DNA of 64,000 nt from Bdellovibrio sp. CG22_combo_CG10-13_8_21_14_all_39_27 (GCA_002786715.1 PCTW01000039.1:113092-177091); one strand, 5' to 3'. Counted from the first letter of the stretch, positions 44,081 to 53,482 are shown. Notes: a model not told the origin generated them from the letters alone. Numbers and translations are program-made.

Positions 44081-45937
44081 CTAGCGCTCTTCACTTTCTC
44101 CTCAATGGCCAGTGCCAATGAGCTTCTTCAAAAAGCTGCAGAACTTAATCTCGCTCAAGATAAGACATGGCTCAATCTTCTTCACTATCGCAGTGGAATG
44201 TTCGGCACTAAAAGTGAAATCGGTGACTCTCGTTATTATTTATCAAGCGAAGGGCGAACAGATGCTCAATCAGAGCTCGCGGCCACGATCAAGGCTTTCT
44301 TTATTGATCCCTATAGTGGGATATCTGATCAACATCCTGCTTGTCGTTTTCCAGCCCGTTATTTGTATCTAAAGAAAAAACTTAACCGTGAAATTAAAGT
44401 CAATTGCCCTAAGCTTCAATACTACAAAGATAAAATGGAAGCTAAAGGTGTCGCCTTGGTTTTCTCATCTTATTTTTTAGACACACCAGCTTCTGCTTTT
44501 GGACACACCTTTTTGCGTTTTCTCAAAAACCCAGACAAAGAAGAGTCATATGAATTGCTCGATTATTCACTTAATTACGCAGCAGTCGTAACTTCAAGCA
44601 ACGCCATGATTTATGCCATCATGGGACTCACTGGTGGATTCAATGGTGAGTTTGCTTCACTCCCCCACTTTTACAAAGTTCGAGAATACAACGATCATGA
44701 ATCTCGCGACCTTTGGAGTTACGAACTCAACATCACCAATGATCAACTCGATATGATCATCGCCCATTCATGGGAGTTGGGACAAGTTCCAGTACCTTAC
44801 TATTATTTAACGGCCAATTGCTCTTACTTCATGCTCGCCCTGCTTGATGTGGCAGATCCCAATTGGCGTTTAGTTGAAAGAACTCCGCATTTTGTTATTC
44901 CTGTTGATACTTTGAAATCGGTGGCGCAAGTTCCAGGGCTCATAAAGAAAGTTCATTATCGTCCTAGTAAGAGAAAAGTTTTTGAAAAAAGACTTTCATC
45001 ACTTTCTTCTGAAGACAAAGATCTCCTTCAGAAAGCCTACGACCAAAATGATATTAAGATTTTTGATTCCATCTCAGACATTCAACACAAGGCTAAACTT
45101 CTCGATACCTTTATTGATATGTGGGATTACAAGAATTCAAAAGCCATAACTAAAGAAGATAACGAGACTCTGCAAAAGAAGAATCAATTTTTAATTGCAA
45201 GAAGCCAAATTTCAACTCCAAGCCAAAAACTGATTGGGGAAACACCCTCTTTAGAAAATCCTCTTCTAGGCCATGGCTCAAGACGTTTAAGTGCGGGTAT
45301 TGGTTATCATGAAACTCGTAAAAACTTCTTTGATTTCGAATTTCGCTTTGCCCTCCATGATTTTTTTGATTCGCTGATAGGACAAAACCCACTGGCCACG
45401 ATGGAGATGGGTCGGTTTAAGCTTCGTTATTATGCAGACAAAAAGAAAGCTCCTCACCAATGGAGATTTCAAGAAGCCTATCTTCTCAATGTTCAGTCTC
45501 TGGCCGATTTTAGGGAGTTTTTTAGAGCGATGAGCTGGCGCTTTAAACTAGGCCTTCGAACAATTGAGGATCGATCCTGCGATGCTTGCCAAGTCGCCCA
45601 TACTTCACTTGGCGTAGGAATTTCGCGCTCGAAAATGAATCATATTCTCTCTCTTCTTATCGCAACTGAAGTGGATGCGGCCAAGGATTATGGACCTCAT
45701 AATTATCGCATAGGACTTGGGCCCGAACTTTTTTGGCGCTACCAAATCTTAAATAAAGCGAGTTTTGGTTTACTGGCTGACTATAAAAGAAGATTTGTTA
45801 ATGATCGCTTCCAAGAAACTTGGAGTCTTGGACCCCAATCACGCTTTTACATGGCGAATGAATGGTCAATGGATCTCAAAGGCGAATGGACAGATAGGGC
45901 CTATCTCGGAACGCTTTCTTTACTCAAAACATTTTAG
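44060..45937 (+). CDS. DUF4105 (Lnb-like periplasmic) protein
   Basis: A signal peptide (MIRGFLFLALFTFSSMASA) precedes a long periplasmic domain. It carries HPACRFPARYLYL, then F-G-H-T-F-L-R-F with the catalytic-looking His, YSLNYAA, NCSYF with its Cys, and a C-terminal barrel-like third ending in F. This is the DUF4105/Lnb N-terminal family, related to lipoprotein N-acylation enzymes. The start codon is within a terminator hairpin. The 3' end overlaps the convergent murG by 18 bp. Confidence 0.87.
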   Translation: MIRGFLFLALFTFSSMASANELLQKAAELNLAQDKTWLNLLHYRSGMFGTKSEIGDSRYYLSSEGRTDAQSELAATIKAFFIDPYSGISDQHPACRFPARYLYLKKKLNREIKVNCPKLQYYKDKMEAKGVALVFSSYFLDTPASAFGHTFLRFLKNPDKEESYELLDYSLNYAAVVTSSNAMIYAIMGLTGGFNGEFASLPHFYKVREYNDHESRDLWSYELNITNDQLDMIIAHSWELGQVPVPYYYLTANCSYFMLALLDVADPNWRLVERTPHFVIPVDTLKSVAQVPGLIKKVHYRPSKRKVFEKRLSSLSSEDKDLLQKAYDQNDIKIFDSISDIQHKAKLLDTFIDMWDYKNSKAITKEDNETLQKKNQFLIARSQISTPSQKLIGETPSLENPLLGHGSRRLSAGIGYHETRKNFFDFEFRFALHDFFDSLIGQNPLATMEMGRFKLRYYADKKKAPHQWRFQEAYLLNVQSLADFREFFRAMSWRFKLGLRTIEDRSCDACQVAHTSLGVGISRSKMNHILSLLIATEVDAAKDYGPHNYRIGLGPELFWRYQILNKASFGLLADYKRRFVNDRFQETWSLGPQSRFYMANEWSMDLKGEWTDRAYLGTLSLLKTF

Positions 45938-46993
45938 AATTTCTGAAACCATAAATTCCCTTCCATCAATAACATCATTCGAGATTATTTCTTTTTGAGA
46001 ACTTTTCTCAAAATCTGAAATGATTTCCAGAAGACTCTTCTCTTTACATTGATCCTCAGTTACGACTAATGAACCTAATAATTGCTGAGCTTCGATGGCA
46101 TTATGATATTGTTCATTTTTCTGAGCAATCTTAAGGGGAATAAAAATGCTGCGCTTTTTAAGTGACATAATCTCTGCTACTGTTCCTGCCCCAGAACGAG
46201 ACAAAATAATTTGTGCTTTCTTCATCAAGGGGATCATTTCTTCCCCGAGAAAAGAAAAGACTTTATAGTTCTCATCTTCCCATTTTGTATATTCGGCTTC
46301 AAAATTTTTACCTACTTGATGAACGATAAAATATTTCTTTTTTAATTCTTCCAGTGAATTTCGAACAAGTTCATTGAGCAGCTTTGCCCCATTTCCCCCA
46401 CCAGTTATAAAAAGAATTGGTCGAGAGACACTATTTAGATCAGTATTCTTAATTTTCACATTCTTGGGTGCCTGATAAATCTCTGGTCTTATAGGATATC
46501 CAGAATAGACAACTTTCTTGGCAGAAAAAAATTCAAGAGAAGACTTAAATGAAACAAAGACTTTCGTTGCAAAAAATCCAGCGATTCGATTAGCAAGGCC
46601 AACTCTGGTTGTTTGCTCATGAACGAAAACCTTGCGGCCCAATAGTCGTCCAGCGACAACAACTGGAACGGTAACGAAACCACCAAATGTGAAGATAACT
46701 GCACTTTTCGGGAATTTATTAATACACTTAAAAGCATCAACTATTCCCATTAGCACACGAAATATATCTTTAAGATTCTCTATTGATATGTATCGTCTCA
46801 ACTTTCCTGTACGAATAGGAAAATACTCGCTTACTCTTTGTTGAGTAAGTTCTCTCTCAATCCCCTTCTCAGAGCCGATGTAGACTATTTTCACATCTGT
46901 AGGCAGCGACTTTATCACTGTTAAAGCGGGCACCACATGACCGCCAGATCCCCCGCCACTCATAATAACTGTCTTTTCAACTTTATTATTCAA
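45920..46993 (-). CDS. murG: UDP-GlcNAc:undecaprenyl-PP-MurNAc-pentapeptide GlcNAc transferase (MurG-like)
   Basis: GT-B fold with the MurG loop MSGGGSGGHVVPAL, a second glycine-rich loop (ITGGGNGAKLLNELV), and the donor-site region SRSGAGTVAEIMSLKKRSIFIPL. MurG makes lipid II at the inner membrane. A longer frame starts with TTG at 47032, but TTG at 46993 has AAGGA 7 nt upstream and gives a normal MurG N terminus (357 aa). The gene stands alone, away from any mur/fts cluster, so it may be a second copy or a divergent paralogue. Confidence 0.88.
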   Translation of the reverse strand: MNNKVEKTVIMSGGGSGGHVVPALTVIKSLPTDVKIVYIGSEKGIERELTQQRVSEYFPIRTGKLRRYISIENLKDIFRVLMGIVDAFKCINKFPKSAVIFTFGGFVTVPVVVAGRLLGRKVFVHEQTTRVGLANRIAGFFATKVFVSFKSSLEFFSAKKVVYSGYPIRPEIYQAPKNVKIKNTDLNSVSRPILFITGGGNGAKLLNELVRNSLEELKKKYFIVHQVGKNFEAEYTKWEDENYKVFSFLGEEMIPLMKKAQIILSRSGAGTVAEIMSLKKRSIFIPLKIAQKNEQYHNAIEAQQLLGSLVVTEDQCKEKSLLEIISDFEKSSQKEIISNDVIDGREFMVSEILKCFE

Positions 46994-47087
46994 ATCGCAT
47001 TCCTTGATTGCCCGGCTTCTTTTTCCTATCAAGTTGATTTTACAGCTTTCGAAGTAAAATAGAATAACAAAATTTAAAAGGAATTTT

Positions 47088-48626
47088 ATGCGAAAACAGT
47101 TTTATTGGATTTCATTTATTGTTCTAACCCTACAAGCAGTAGAAAGTTGGTATTATCACCCATTCGCATGGACTTTCCTTTTTACGTTACCCACTTTTGC
47201 ATGGGGAATGTTTGAGGCCAAGCAAACTTCGAGAACACTTCTTCGAAATTACCCGATCCTAGGTCGAGGCCGCTACATCATGGAAATTCTTCGACCAAAA
47301 ATATATCAGTACTTTATTGAATCTGATACCGATGGAACTCCTATCAGTAGAATATACCGCTCCGTCGTTTATCAGAGAGCAAAAGAACAATTATCTTCTA
47401 CTCCATTTGGTACGCAATTAGATGTTTATCAACCTGGCTACGAATGGATTAATCACTCTATTTATCCAAAAGACTTAAGGAATCTTGATACAAGCAAATT
47501 GCGTATTGTCGTTGGGGGACGTGATTGCAAACAACCTTATAATGCTAGTATTCTCAATATTTCGGCCATGAGTTTTGGGGCCCTAAGTCCCACGGCCATT
47601 GAATCACTGAACTGGGGTGCAAAAGACGGTGGTTTTTCTCATAACACAGGCGAAGGTGGAATTTCTCCCTATCACCTCAAACATGGTGGCGACCTTATTT
47701 GGCAAATTGGTACCGGCTATTTTGGTTGTCGCGATGATCTAGGTAATTTCCTTCCTGAAGCATTTAAAGAACGCGCTCACCTCCCGAATGTCAAAATGAT
47801 AGAAATCAAATTATCTCAAGGGGCAAAGCCAGGTCATGGAGGCATTCTTCCGAAAGAAAAGAACACACCAGAAATTGCCAAAATTAGACTGGTTAAACCT
47901 CACACTTCTGTTCACTCACCTTCATGTCATACTGCCTTTAGCGGTGCTGAAGGATTATTGCAATTTGTAAAACAATTGAGAGACCTCTCTGGTGGAAAAC
48001 CCGTTGGATTCAAACTCTGTCTCGGTCAGCCAGAAGAATTTCAAGACATTTGTAAGGCCATGGTAAAAACTCAAATTCTTCCCGACTTTATCACCGTTGA
48101 TGGAGGCGAAGGAGGAACAGGTGCGGCACCACTTGAATTCTCAAACTTTGTTGGCACGCCTTTAAGGGATGGGCTAGTAAAAGTAGTTGATCTTCTTAAG
48201 GCCTATAATTTGAGAAGTGAAATTAAGGTTATTGCCTCTGGAAAAATCCTCACAGGATTTGATATTGTGCGAACAATGGCACTAGGAGCTGATATGTGTA
48301 ATTCAGCCCGAGGAATGATGCTGGCCCTTGGCTGTATTCAAGCATTAACGTGTAACTCAAATCATTGTCCAACTGGTGTTGCGACTCAAGCTCCCCATCT
48401 ATTTAAGGGACTCGTTGTTACTGATAAGTTTAAAAGAGTGTCTCATTTCCATCAACATACTCTTGAAGCGGTTGCCGAATTGATTGCGGCTGCAGGATTA
48501 GATTCATCTACGCAACTCACACGCTCTCTTATTTGGAGACGTTTATCACCAACAGAGGTGAGGAGCTATTCTCAAATTTATCCTGATGTAACTCCAGGCA
48601 GCTCCCTCGATTCAATGAGTGCTTAA
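47088..48626 (+). CDS. FMN-binding glutamate synthase-like protein
   Basis: An N-terminal hydrophobic region (residues about 1-45) anchors a GltB-central-type FMN barrel: NISAMSFGALSPTAIESLNWGAK, GEGGISPYHLKHGGDLIWQIGTGYFG, K-L-S-Q-G-A-K-P-G-H-G-G, GGEGGTGAAP and the Cys cluster region ALTCNSNHCPTGVATQ. It has no glutaminase domain, as in the YerD group. Glutamate synthesis or another FMN reaction is possible. It is coupled by a 1-bp TAATG overlap to the next gene. Confidence 0.88.
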   Translation: MRKQFYWISFIVLTLQAVESWYYHPFAWTFLFTLPTFAWGMFEAKQTSRTLLRNYPILGRGRYIMEILRPKIYQYFIESDTDGTPISRIYRSVVYQRAKEQLSSTPFGTQLDVYQPGYEWINHSIYPKDLRNLDTSKLRIVVGGRDCKQPYNASILNISAMSFGALSPTAIESLNWGAKDGGFSHNTGEGGISPYHLKHGGDLIWQIGTGYFGCRDDLGNFLPEAFKERAHLPNVKMIEIKLSQGAKPGHGGILPKEKNTPEIAKIRLVKPHTSVHSPSCHTAFSGAEGLLQFVKQLRDLSGGKPVGFKLCLGQPEEFQDICKAMVKTQILPDFITVDGGEGGTGAAPLEFSNFVGTPLRDGLVKVVDLLKAYNLRSEIKVIASGKILTGFDIVRTMALGADMCNSARGMMLALGCIQALTCNSNHCPTGVATQAPHLFKGLVVTDKFKRVSHFHQHTLEAVAELIAAAGLDSSTQLTRSLIWRRLSPTEVRSYSQIYPDVTPGSSLDSMSA

Positions 48627-49951
48627 TGATTATCATTATTGAAACTGATCAGACATTACAAAATATGCTGCAAATTAATATCAGCAGCAAATTGCCTATG
48701 AAGATCATGCCTAAAGATAATGCCTCTGAGGCCATCGCACTGATGGAGATTCTTCCAGATATTAGAATTGTTATCTGTCGCGCGAAAACAGGAAAAGAAG
48801 AGACAGCGACAAGAATTATAAATGAAATCAAAACGGAGAAATACGACTGCAAGGTGATTGTCTTGGAGCAAACAGGACAACCTCCAGAAGAATTTGTTAC
48901 CTATCTGGCTTCCACTTCTCCTGTTGATATCGTAACAAAAACAGTTATTAGCCTCATCAACAAAGATGGAACAGAAAAAGCTCCCCCCATGGTCCAAAGA
49001 AGCTATTTTACTATTCCTTTCTCTCTCCTAAAATTAATTGAAAAATTTCCTTGTGATTTTTATCTCAAAATCAAAAAAGGAAATCTTAATGATTACCTCA
49101 AAGTTTTTAAACTAAATGATGATGTTGATTTTGCTAAAATTGATAGTTATATCGTGAAAGGGGCTAAGAAAGCTTATGTAAAGAAAGAGGATGGCAAAAA
49201 AGCAGTTGATGAAATAAATTCTCGTTTTAAGAAAATCCTCTCACATTCCTTGGAAGATTGCCCAGATCAAGCAAAAGTCGAAAGTGTTATATTAGAGAAC
49301 TTAGAGTTTTTAGGTTTAAACAAAGCTGTTTTACAAATTGCGAATAGCTCTATTAGTAAAATTAATCAAGAACTCAAAACGTCCAAAAGTTTAGGTGCAG
49401 TTATAAATAGTATCTATAAAACACCTGGTTCGCTTCGCTATCGAAAATCATTTATGACTGCCGTCTTTTGCCAAATCATTGCAAGCAAAGAAAGTTATAT
49501 TGATTCGCACATGATGAATTCATTGCAAGTCGCCTGCTTTTTTAATGATTATTCGCTTCAAAATGAATCGCTCATTTCTATTCGATCAAATGAAGAATTT
49601 AATATGAGTTTGCTTTCTAAAGAAGATGGAAAGGATGTTGATACTCATGCTAGTCGGGCGAATGAAATTTTAAGTAAAATCAAAGAAATCCCTGAGGAGA
49701 CTCTGAAGATCATCAAGCAGCATCATGGAGTAGCATCGGGGCAAGGTTTTAGTCAAAGTCTTAATGCTCAGATTGGAATTCTTACGAAAATTTTTATTAC
49801 AGCGGAAGAAGTCGCCTTAAGAATTATCAATTCTCCTTCTCCGAGTATAAAACTTAATGCAATTTTTGAAGAGATTTCAAATTCATATAATACTCAACTC
49901 GATGAATTTCTTGGTCATATTAGAGAATCATTCACAGCTCAAGCTGATTAA
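48626..49951 (+). CDS. Degenerate receiver plus HD-GYP-like protein
   Basis: Residues 1-115 have the beta-alpha pattern of a receiver (IIIIETDQTLQNML, IRIVICRAK, CKVIVLEQT), but the phospho-Asp is missing. The C-terminal half resembles HD-GYP: a D-V-D-T-H-A-S-R-A-N-E-I-L helix and IIKQHHGVASGQGFS in place of HHERxDGxGYP. The usual HD pair appears as FFND, so catalysis is doubtful. It may bind a cyclic dinucleotide or protein partner. Such layouts are common in Bdellovibrio-like genomes. Confidence 0.6.
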   Translation: MIIIIETDQTLQNMLQINISSKLPMKIMPKDNASEAIALMEILPDIRIVICRAKTGKEETATRIINEIKTEKYDCKVIVLEQTGQPPEEFVTYLASTSPVDIVTKTVISLINKDGTEKAPPMVQRSYFTIPFSLLKLIEKFPCDFYLKIKKGNLNDYLKVFKLNDDVDFAKIDSYIVKGAKKAYVKKEDGKKAVDEINSRFKKILSHSLEDCPDQAKVESVILENLEFLGLNKAVLQIANSSISKINQELKTSKSLGAVINSIYKTPGSLRYRKSFMTAVFCQIIASKESYIDSHMMNSLQVACFFNDYSLQNESLISIRSNEEFNMSLLSKEDGKDVDTHASRANEILSKIKEIPEETLKIIKQHHGVASGQGFSQSLNAQIGILTKIFITAEEVALRIINSPSPSIKLNAIFEEISNSYNTQLDEFLGHIRESFTAQAD

Positions 49952-51219
49952 GATCTAAGTATTTTTCTAAGCCGCTCTAGATGACTCGAAGTCGATCGAA
50001 CGATAAAATGAGTTCCTTCATTATCACATTCTTCTTTAATGACTTTAGTATTGGTATGAATGTCCCCTATGACTCCTTGCTGGCCATAAGGAACGAAGAA
50101 CTCATCTTGAATCATTTTTTGGTCAAAGAACTGTACAATCCATTGATAAAGTTTTTTTATATCTGCTTCATTTTTGGCGGACATCATCATGGCCTCTGGA
50201 AATTCAATCATTAAATTTTCTTTCTGTTCAATCGTCAGACAATCGGACTTATTTAAAATAAGTTGTTTATGAATTCCTTCAACTCCAACTTCCTCAAGTA
50301 CTTCATTCACTACAGCTAGCTGATCGCGAAAAGAAGGGTCTGAGGCATCGACTACGTAAAGCAATATCGAAGCGTGGCGTGCTTCTTCTAGTGTTGAGCG
50401 AAATGATGCCACAAGATCATGGGGAAGCTTATTAATAAAGCCCACAGTATCAGAAACTAAAATGCGAGGATGAGTTTCCGGTTGCAGAGCTCGCACTGTC
50501 GTATCAAGAGTCGCGAAAAGCTTATTTTCGACCAAGACATCACTGCCGGTAAGCGCTCGCATGGTTGATGACTTGCCGGCGTTGGTATAGCCCACAAGTA
50601 CCACGCTCATCTGCTCTTCTCGACGTGAACGACGATTGTCTTGTTCACGCTGAACTTCTTCTAATTCTTGCTTGAGTTCGGCCTTGCGATCGCGAATACG
50701 TCTGCGATCGAGTTCAATTTGACTCTCACCTGCTCCACGACCTGCAAAATGTTGTTTATCGCCTATTTTCTTTTTTTCACGTAGGCGTGGGGCCAAATAA
50801 TTCAACCTGGCAATTTCAACTTGGAGAAGTGCGGCTCGAGTTTTGGCATGACGACTGAAAATTTCAATAATGACACCAGTGCGATCCATCACTTGAACCC
50901 CAAGGGCATCTTCGACATTGCGAATTTGCGAAGGAGTGAGTTCGCAATCAAAGATCACGAGATCAGCGAGTTCTTCGCCGTCTTTAGTATATTTTTCTAA
51001 TTCTTTGAGCTTCCCTTCACCAAGAACGGAACCGCCGGTACTCTTGGCCATTCTCTGCGACTCACTGGCGAGCACTTGAAATCCTAGCGTCGTCACAAGA
51101 CGTCCCAGCTCACGCAATGATTCTTCAGCTTCTTCATCAGTAACTTTTTGCGTGCGTATAGAAATGAGAAGTGCCTTTTCCGGCCCTTGCTGAAGAGTAA
51201 TAATCTTTTTGTCTTTCAT
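49948..51219 (-). CDS. hflX: GTPase HflX
   Basis: The 423-residue protein has the HflX N-terminal domain (SGGSVLGEGKLKEL-like GGSVLGEGKLKEL, QVMDRTGVIIEIFSRHAKTRAALLQVELA-type block, GAGESQIELDRR) and the G domain VLVGYTNAGKSSTMRALTG, SDTVGFI and NKSD. HflX splits stalled or inactive ribosomes under stress. It is a single gene convergent with the HD-GYP-like gene through a TTAA overlap. Confidence 0.95.
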   Translation of the reverse strand: MKDKKIITLQQGPEKALLISIRTQKVTDEEAEESLRELGRLVTTLGFQVLASESQRMAKSTGGSVLGEGKLKELEKYTKDGEELADLVIFDCELTPSQIRNVEDALGVQVMDRTGVIIEIFSRHAKTRAALLQVEIARLNYLAPRLREKKKIGDKQHFAGRGAGESQIELDRRRIRDRKAELKQELEEVQREQDNRRSRREEQMSVVLVGYTNAGKSSTMRALTGSDVLVENKLFATLDTTVRALQPETHPRILVSDTVGFINKLPHDLVASFRSTLEEARHASILLYVVDASDPSFRDQLAVVNEVLEEVGVEGIHKQLILNKSDCLTIEQKENLMIEFPEAMMMSAKNEADIKKLYQWIVQFFDQKMIQDEFFVPYGQQGVIGDIHTNTKVIKEECDNEGTHFIVRSTSSHLERLRKILRS

Positions 51220-51376
51220 GGGGAATTTGGCTCCGAGTTGAGATACCGCTATTCTGCCCTTTTTTCACTAAAAGGCCAAACAAAACTCTCCTGGATCAAT
51301 TCGTTTAAACGGTGCTTCAAAAAAAGCCTTTGTAAAAGATAATCAATACTCTTAGACAAGCGCTTTCAAGAACACG

Positions 51377-51405
51377 TTGACGCATATAGTGTAAAAACTT
51401 TACAT
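51377..51405 (+). promoter_or_regulatory. Promoter of clpP-like gene with palindromic operator candidate
   Basis: TTGACG (51377-51382) and TTACAT (51400-51405) at 17 bp form a plausible sigma-70 promoter. The perfect palindrome TGTAAA-AAC-TTTACA (51390-51404) covers the spacer and -10, as a repressor site would. The regulator is not identified. Confidence 0.5.
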
Positions 51406-51463
51406 ACTGTCTTCCTCTCTCTTGTCTTCTAATATTTTTAAAAAAAAGTAAGGAGGACTAAAC

Positions 51464-52081
51464 GTGACAGAGAAAACCAACAATGAACTAGAACGCAATA
51501 TATCTTTCACACCGATTGATCAGAAACTCTACGACTCCAGAGTCGTTTTTCTCTCTGGAGTGGTTAATGACGAGCTTGCCTATAGAGTAAATCGAGAACT
51601 TCTCTCACTTGAGGAGAAGGATCAAAAAGCTCCCATTCTTTTATGGGTTAATTCTCCTGGCGGCGAAGTTGATTCCGGATTTTCGATATACGACACAATT
51701 CAATTCATAAAACCTGAAGTCGTGACGATCGTCAGTGGTATGGCCGCAAGCATGGCCTCTGTTATTGCTTTGGCAGCTGAAAAACATAATCGCTTAGCAT
51801 TTCCTAATGCTCACATCCTTATTCATCAGCCCTTAATTGGAGGGACGATTCAAGGGCCAGCTTCCGATATAAAAATTCATGCAAAAAGAATAATGGAACT
51901 CAAAAATAAAATACACAAGCTTTACGCAGACAGAACTGGAACTCCAATTCAAGATTTTGAAGAAATGATGGATAGAGATTACTCACTAAGCGCGGACGAA
52001 GCACTAAAATTAGGTCTTATCTCGAACGTCATCTCTTCAAGAGAGGAGATCGATAAATGGATAAGACCTAAAAGTGCGTGA
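51464..52081 (+). CDS. clpP: ClpP-like serine protease, divergent copy
   Basis: Start GTG with an AGGAGG ribosome site. The catalytic Ser is in SGMAASMAS, the His in ILIHQPL and the Asp near DRDYSLSADEA, and the handle NSPGGEVDSG is present. The N-terminal region lacks the standard ClpP axial-loop sequence (the usual SYDIYSRLL), so this is probably a paralogue of the main ClpP. No clpX or lon follows, unlike the classic operon. It should form a tetradecamer that works with a Clp ATPase. Confidence 0.88.
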   Translation: MTEKTNNELERNISFTPIDQKLYDSRVVFLSGVVNDELAYRVNRELLSLEEKDQKAPILLWVNSPGGEVDSGFSIYDTIQFIKPEVVTIVSGMAASMASVIALAAEKHNRLAFPNAHILIHQPLIGGTIQGPASDIKIHAKRIMELKNKIHKLYADRTGTPIQDFEEMMDRDYSLSADEALKLGLISNVISSREEIDKWIRPKSA

Positions 52082-52096
52082 TACTTTTTGGGGATA

Positions 52097-52555
52097 TTAC
52101 ATCCTTGATCGACAAAAGCTGGTGGCAGCATTTAAATTTGCCCCATCTTCTGTCACTTTCTTGAAGCACTTGATTATTTTTTTGGCATTCTCGACCTGAA
52201 GACATAAATCGGTAGAGGCATTTAAGTTTAAGCCTAAACCACCATCTTCGCTAGAAAGATTGGCTTGACGATAGCAACTCGTCACTTCTTTCGCTTTTGT
52301 TGCTTTAGTACATAGGTCGGTGGCAGCAAAGAGATTCAATCCCAATCCATCTTCGTCGATGTTTGAAATTCGATAACACTCGATCACGGCCTGAGCATTT
52401 GTGGCATCAGCGCACAGATCTTCCGCCGCATATACATTTAAATTTAAGCCACCGGCACTCACATCTTGCTGGGCCAAGTTAAAGCACTTTTCCCTTTCAC
52501 CTGCAAAACTTGATAAACTCAATAGCAATAATCCCGTTGTAAAAATCGCCTTCAT
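52097..52555 (-). CDS. Small exported protein with four Cys-containing repeats
   Basis: A longer frame begins at 52720, but GGGAGC lies 6 nt before the ATG at 52555, which starts a signal peptide (MKAIFTTGLLLLSLSSFAG). The mature 133 residues consist of about 3.6 copies of a 34-residue unit: Cys-F/Y, then an acidic stretch, G-L-N-L-x-A-A-x-D-L-C and a helix. Each unit has two Cys. The pattern is regular, as in small disulfide-rich helical repeats. No family is recognised. Confidence 0.72.
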   Translation of the reverse strand: MKAIFTTGLLLLSLSSFAGEREKCFNLAQQDVSAGGLNLNVYAAEDLCADATNAQAVIECYRISNIDEDGLGLNLFAATDLCTKATKAKEVTSCYRQANLSSEDGGLGLNLNASTDLCLQVENAKKIIKCFKKVTEDGANLNAATSFCRSRM

Positions 52556-52759
52556 TAATAAGCTCCCTCTATCATGACTAATTAAGAGCAATGACGATAG
52601 CGTACCCCATGATTCGGAACAAGTAGGGGTGTAAAAATGTGATAGTGAGAATAATTTTTGAGATAACTTAGATAATGTATGTTCGATAAAATTCGAGTCA
52701 GGGAAAGGAAAAATATTCATTCTTCCTCTCCCGTAAAAATTGTTCGTTACTTAATCTAT

Positions 52760-53251
52760 TTAAAACTCTTGAACGCGACTTCTTGCAAGTGACTTTTCTA
52801 AGTTTCTCATAAAGTTTTTTCCTTTTTGAGCATACTTATGTCTCTTGGTAGATTTGTCTAACGCCTCACCTATTTGAGGAATTGTGATTGCTCCCGTCAC
52901 ATGTCCGACATATTTCCCTTCTTTATAAATAACTGTAGTCGGATAACCTGTTAAACCGAGTTCTTCAGCAGTGATATCATCAATAGTTGCTGACTTAAAA
53001 TTAACTTCGTCACTAAAGATCTTTCCCAGCCAAGTACTTGCATCAAAAATCTCAGATTGATTACTTTCTGCTGCAATAAATTCGTAAAGTGCGCATGGTC
53101 CGCATTTCCAGTATGGCTTGAAAAGGATCACTTCAATATCATCATTAGCACTGTAATCTTCAATTTTTGCATTTAGGTTCAACTTCAAATCTATTCCTGC
53201 AAATACAGAAAAAGAATTTAGAATAATGAATAAAAATAATAATTTTTTCAT
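52760..53251 (-). CDS. Periplasmic thioredoxin-like protein
   Basis: Chosen start is ATG 53251 with GGAG 6 nt upstream and a signal peptide (MKKLLFLFIILNSFSVFAG). The active site C-G-P-C sits in K-P-Y-W-K-C-G-P-C-A-L-Y-E and the cis-Pro in G-Y-P-T-T-V-I-Y. It is probably a periplasmic disulfide oxidoreductase. Near residue 50 it has an acidic N-D-D-I-E-V-I-L-F strand. Its neighbour is the Cys-rich repeat protein, a possible client. Confidence 0.83.
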   Translation of the reverse strand: MKKLLFLFIILNSFSVFAGIDLKLNLNAKIEDYSANDDIEVILFKPYWKCGPCALYEFIAAESNQSEIFDASTWLGKIFSDEVNFKSATIDDITAEELGLTGYPTTVIYKEGKYVGHVTGAITIPQIGEALDKSTKRHKYAQKGKNFMRNLEKSLARSRVQEF

Positions 53252-53429
53252 AGAAGACTCCATATAATTCGTTACATTTTTCAATCTGCCGCATTGTGTC
53301 ATTTTTTATGTAATTTGTAAGCTCTTCTGAAAAGATTACATTGATAGATCGTCTACAGCGTTTTTGGGAAGGCGTGACGAGAAAAAATGCAATAAATTCA
53401 ACAAGATAATGTCACTTTTTATTTTTTGA

Positions 53430-53450
53430 AATACTCCCATCGGGAGTTTC
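53430..53450. terminator. Hairpin next to tRNA fragment
   Basis: ACTCCC-ATC-GGGAGT forms a 6-bp hairpin (53433-53447) that can be extended by GAAA/TTTC. It has no T run. It lies just past the CCA end of the tRNA fragment and could be the old terminator of the tRNA gene. The surrounding 53252-53637 gap holds no gene. Confidence 0.4.
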
Positions 53451-53465
53451 TAGAAAGATAAGATT

Positions 53466-53482
53466 TGGTGCCCAGGAGAGGA
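53466..53482 (-). other. tRNA 3'-end fragment, putative attachment site of integrative element
   Basis: On the minus strand the 17 nt read TCCTCTCCTGGGCACCA: T-stem 3' strand CCTCT, acceptor 3' strand CCTGGGC, discriminator A and CCA. The acceptor would pair with GCCCAGG, a common start of tRNA-Leu. Upstream of this the expected T loop is absent, so only the end is present. Such a fragment is the usual mark of tRNA-targeted integration. Confidence 0.55.
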
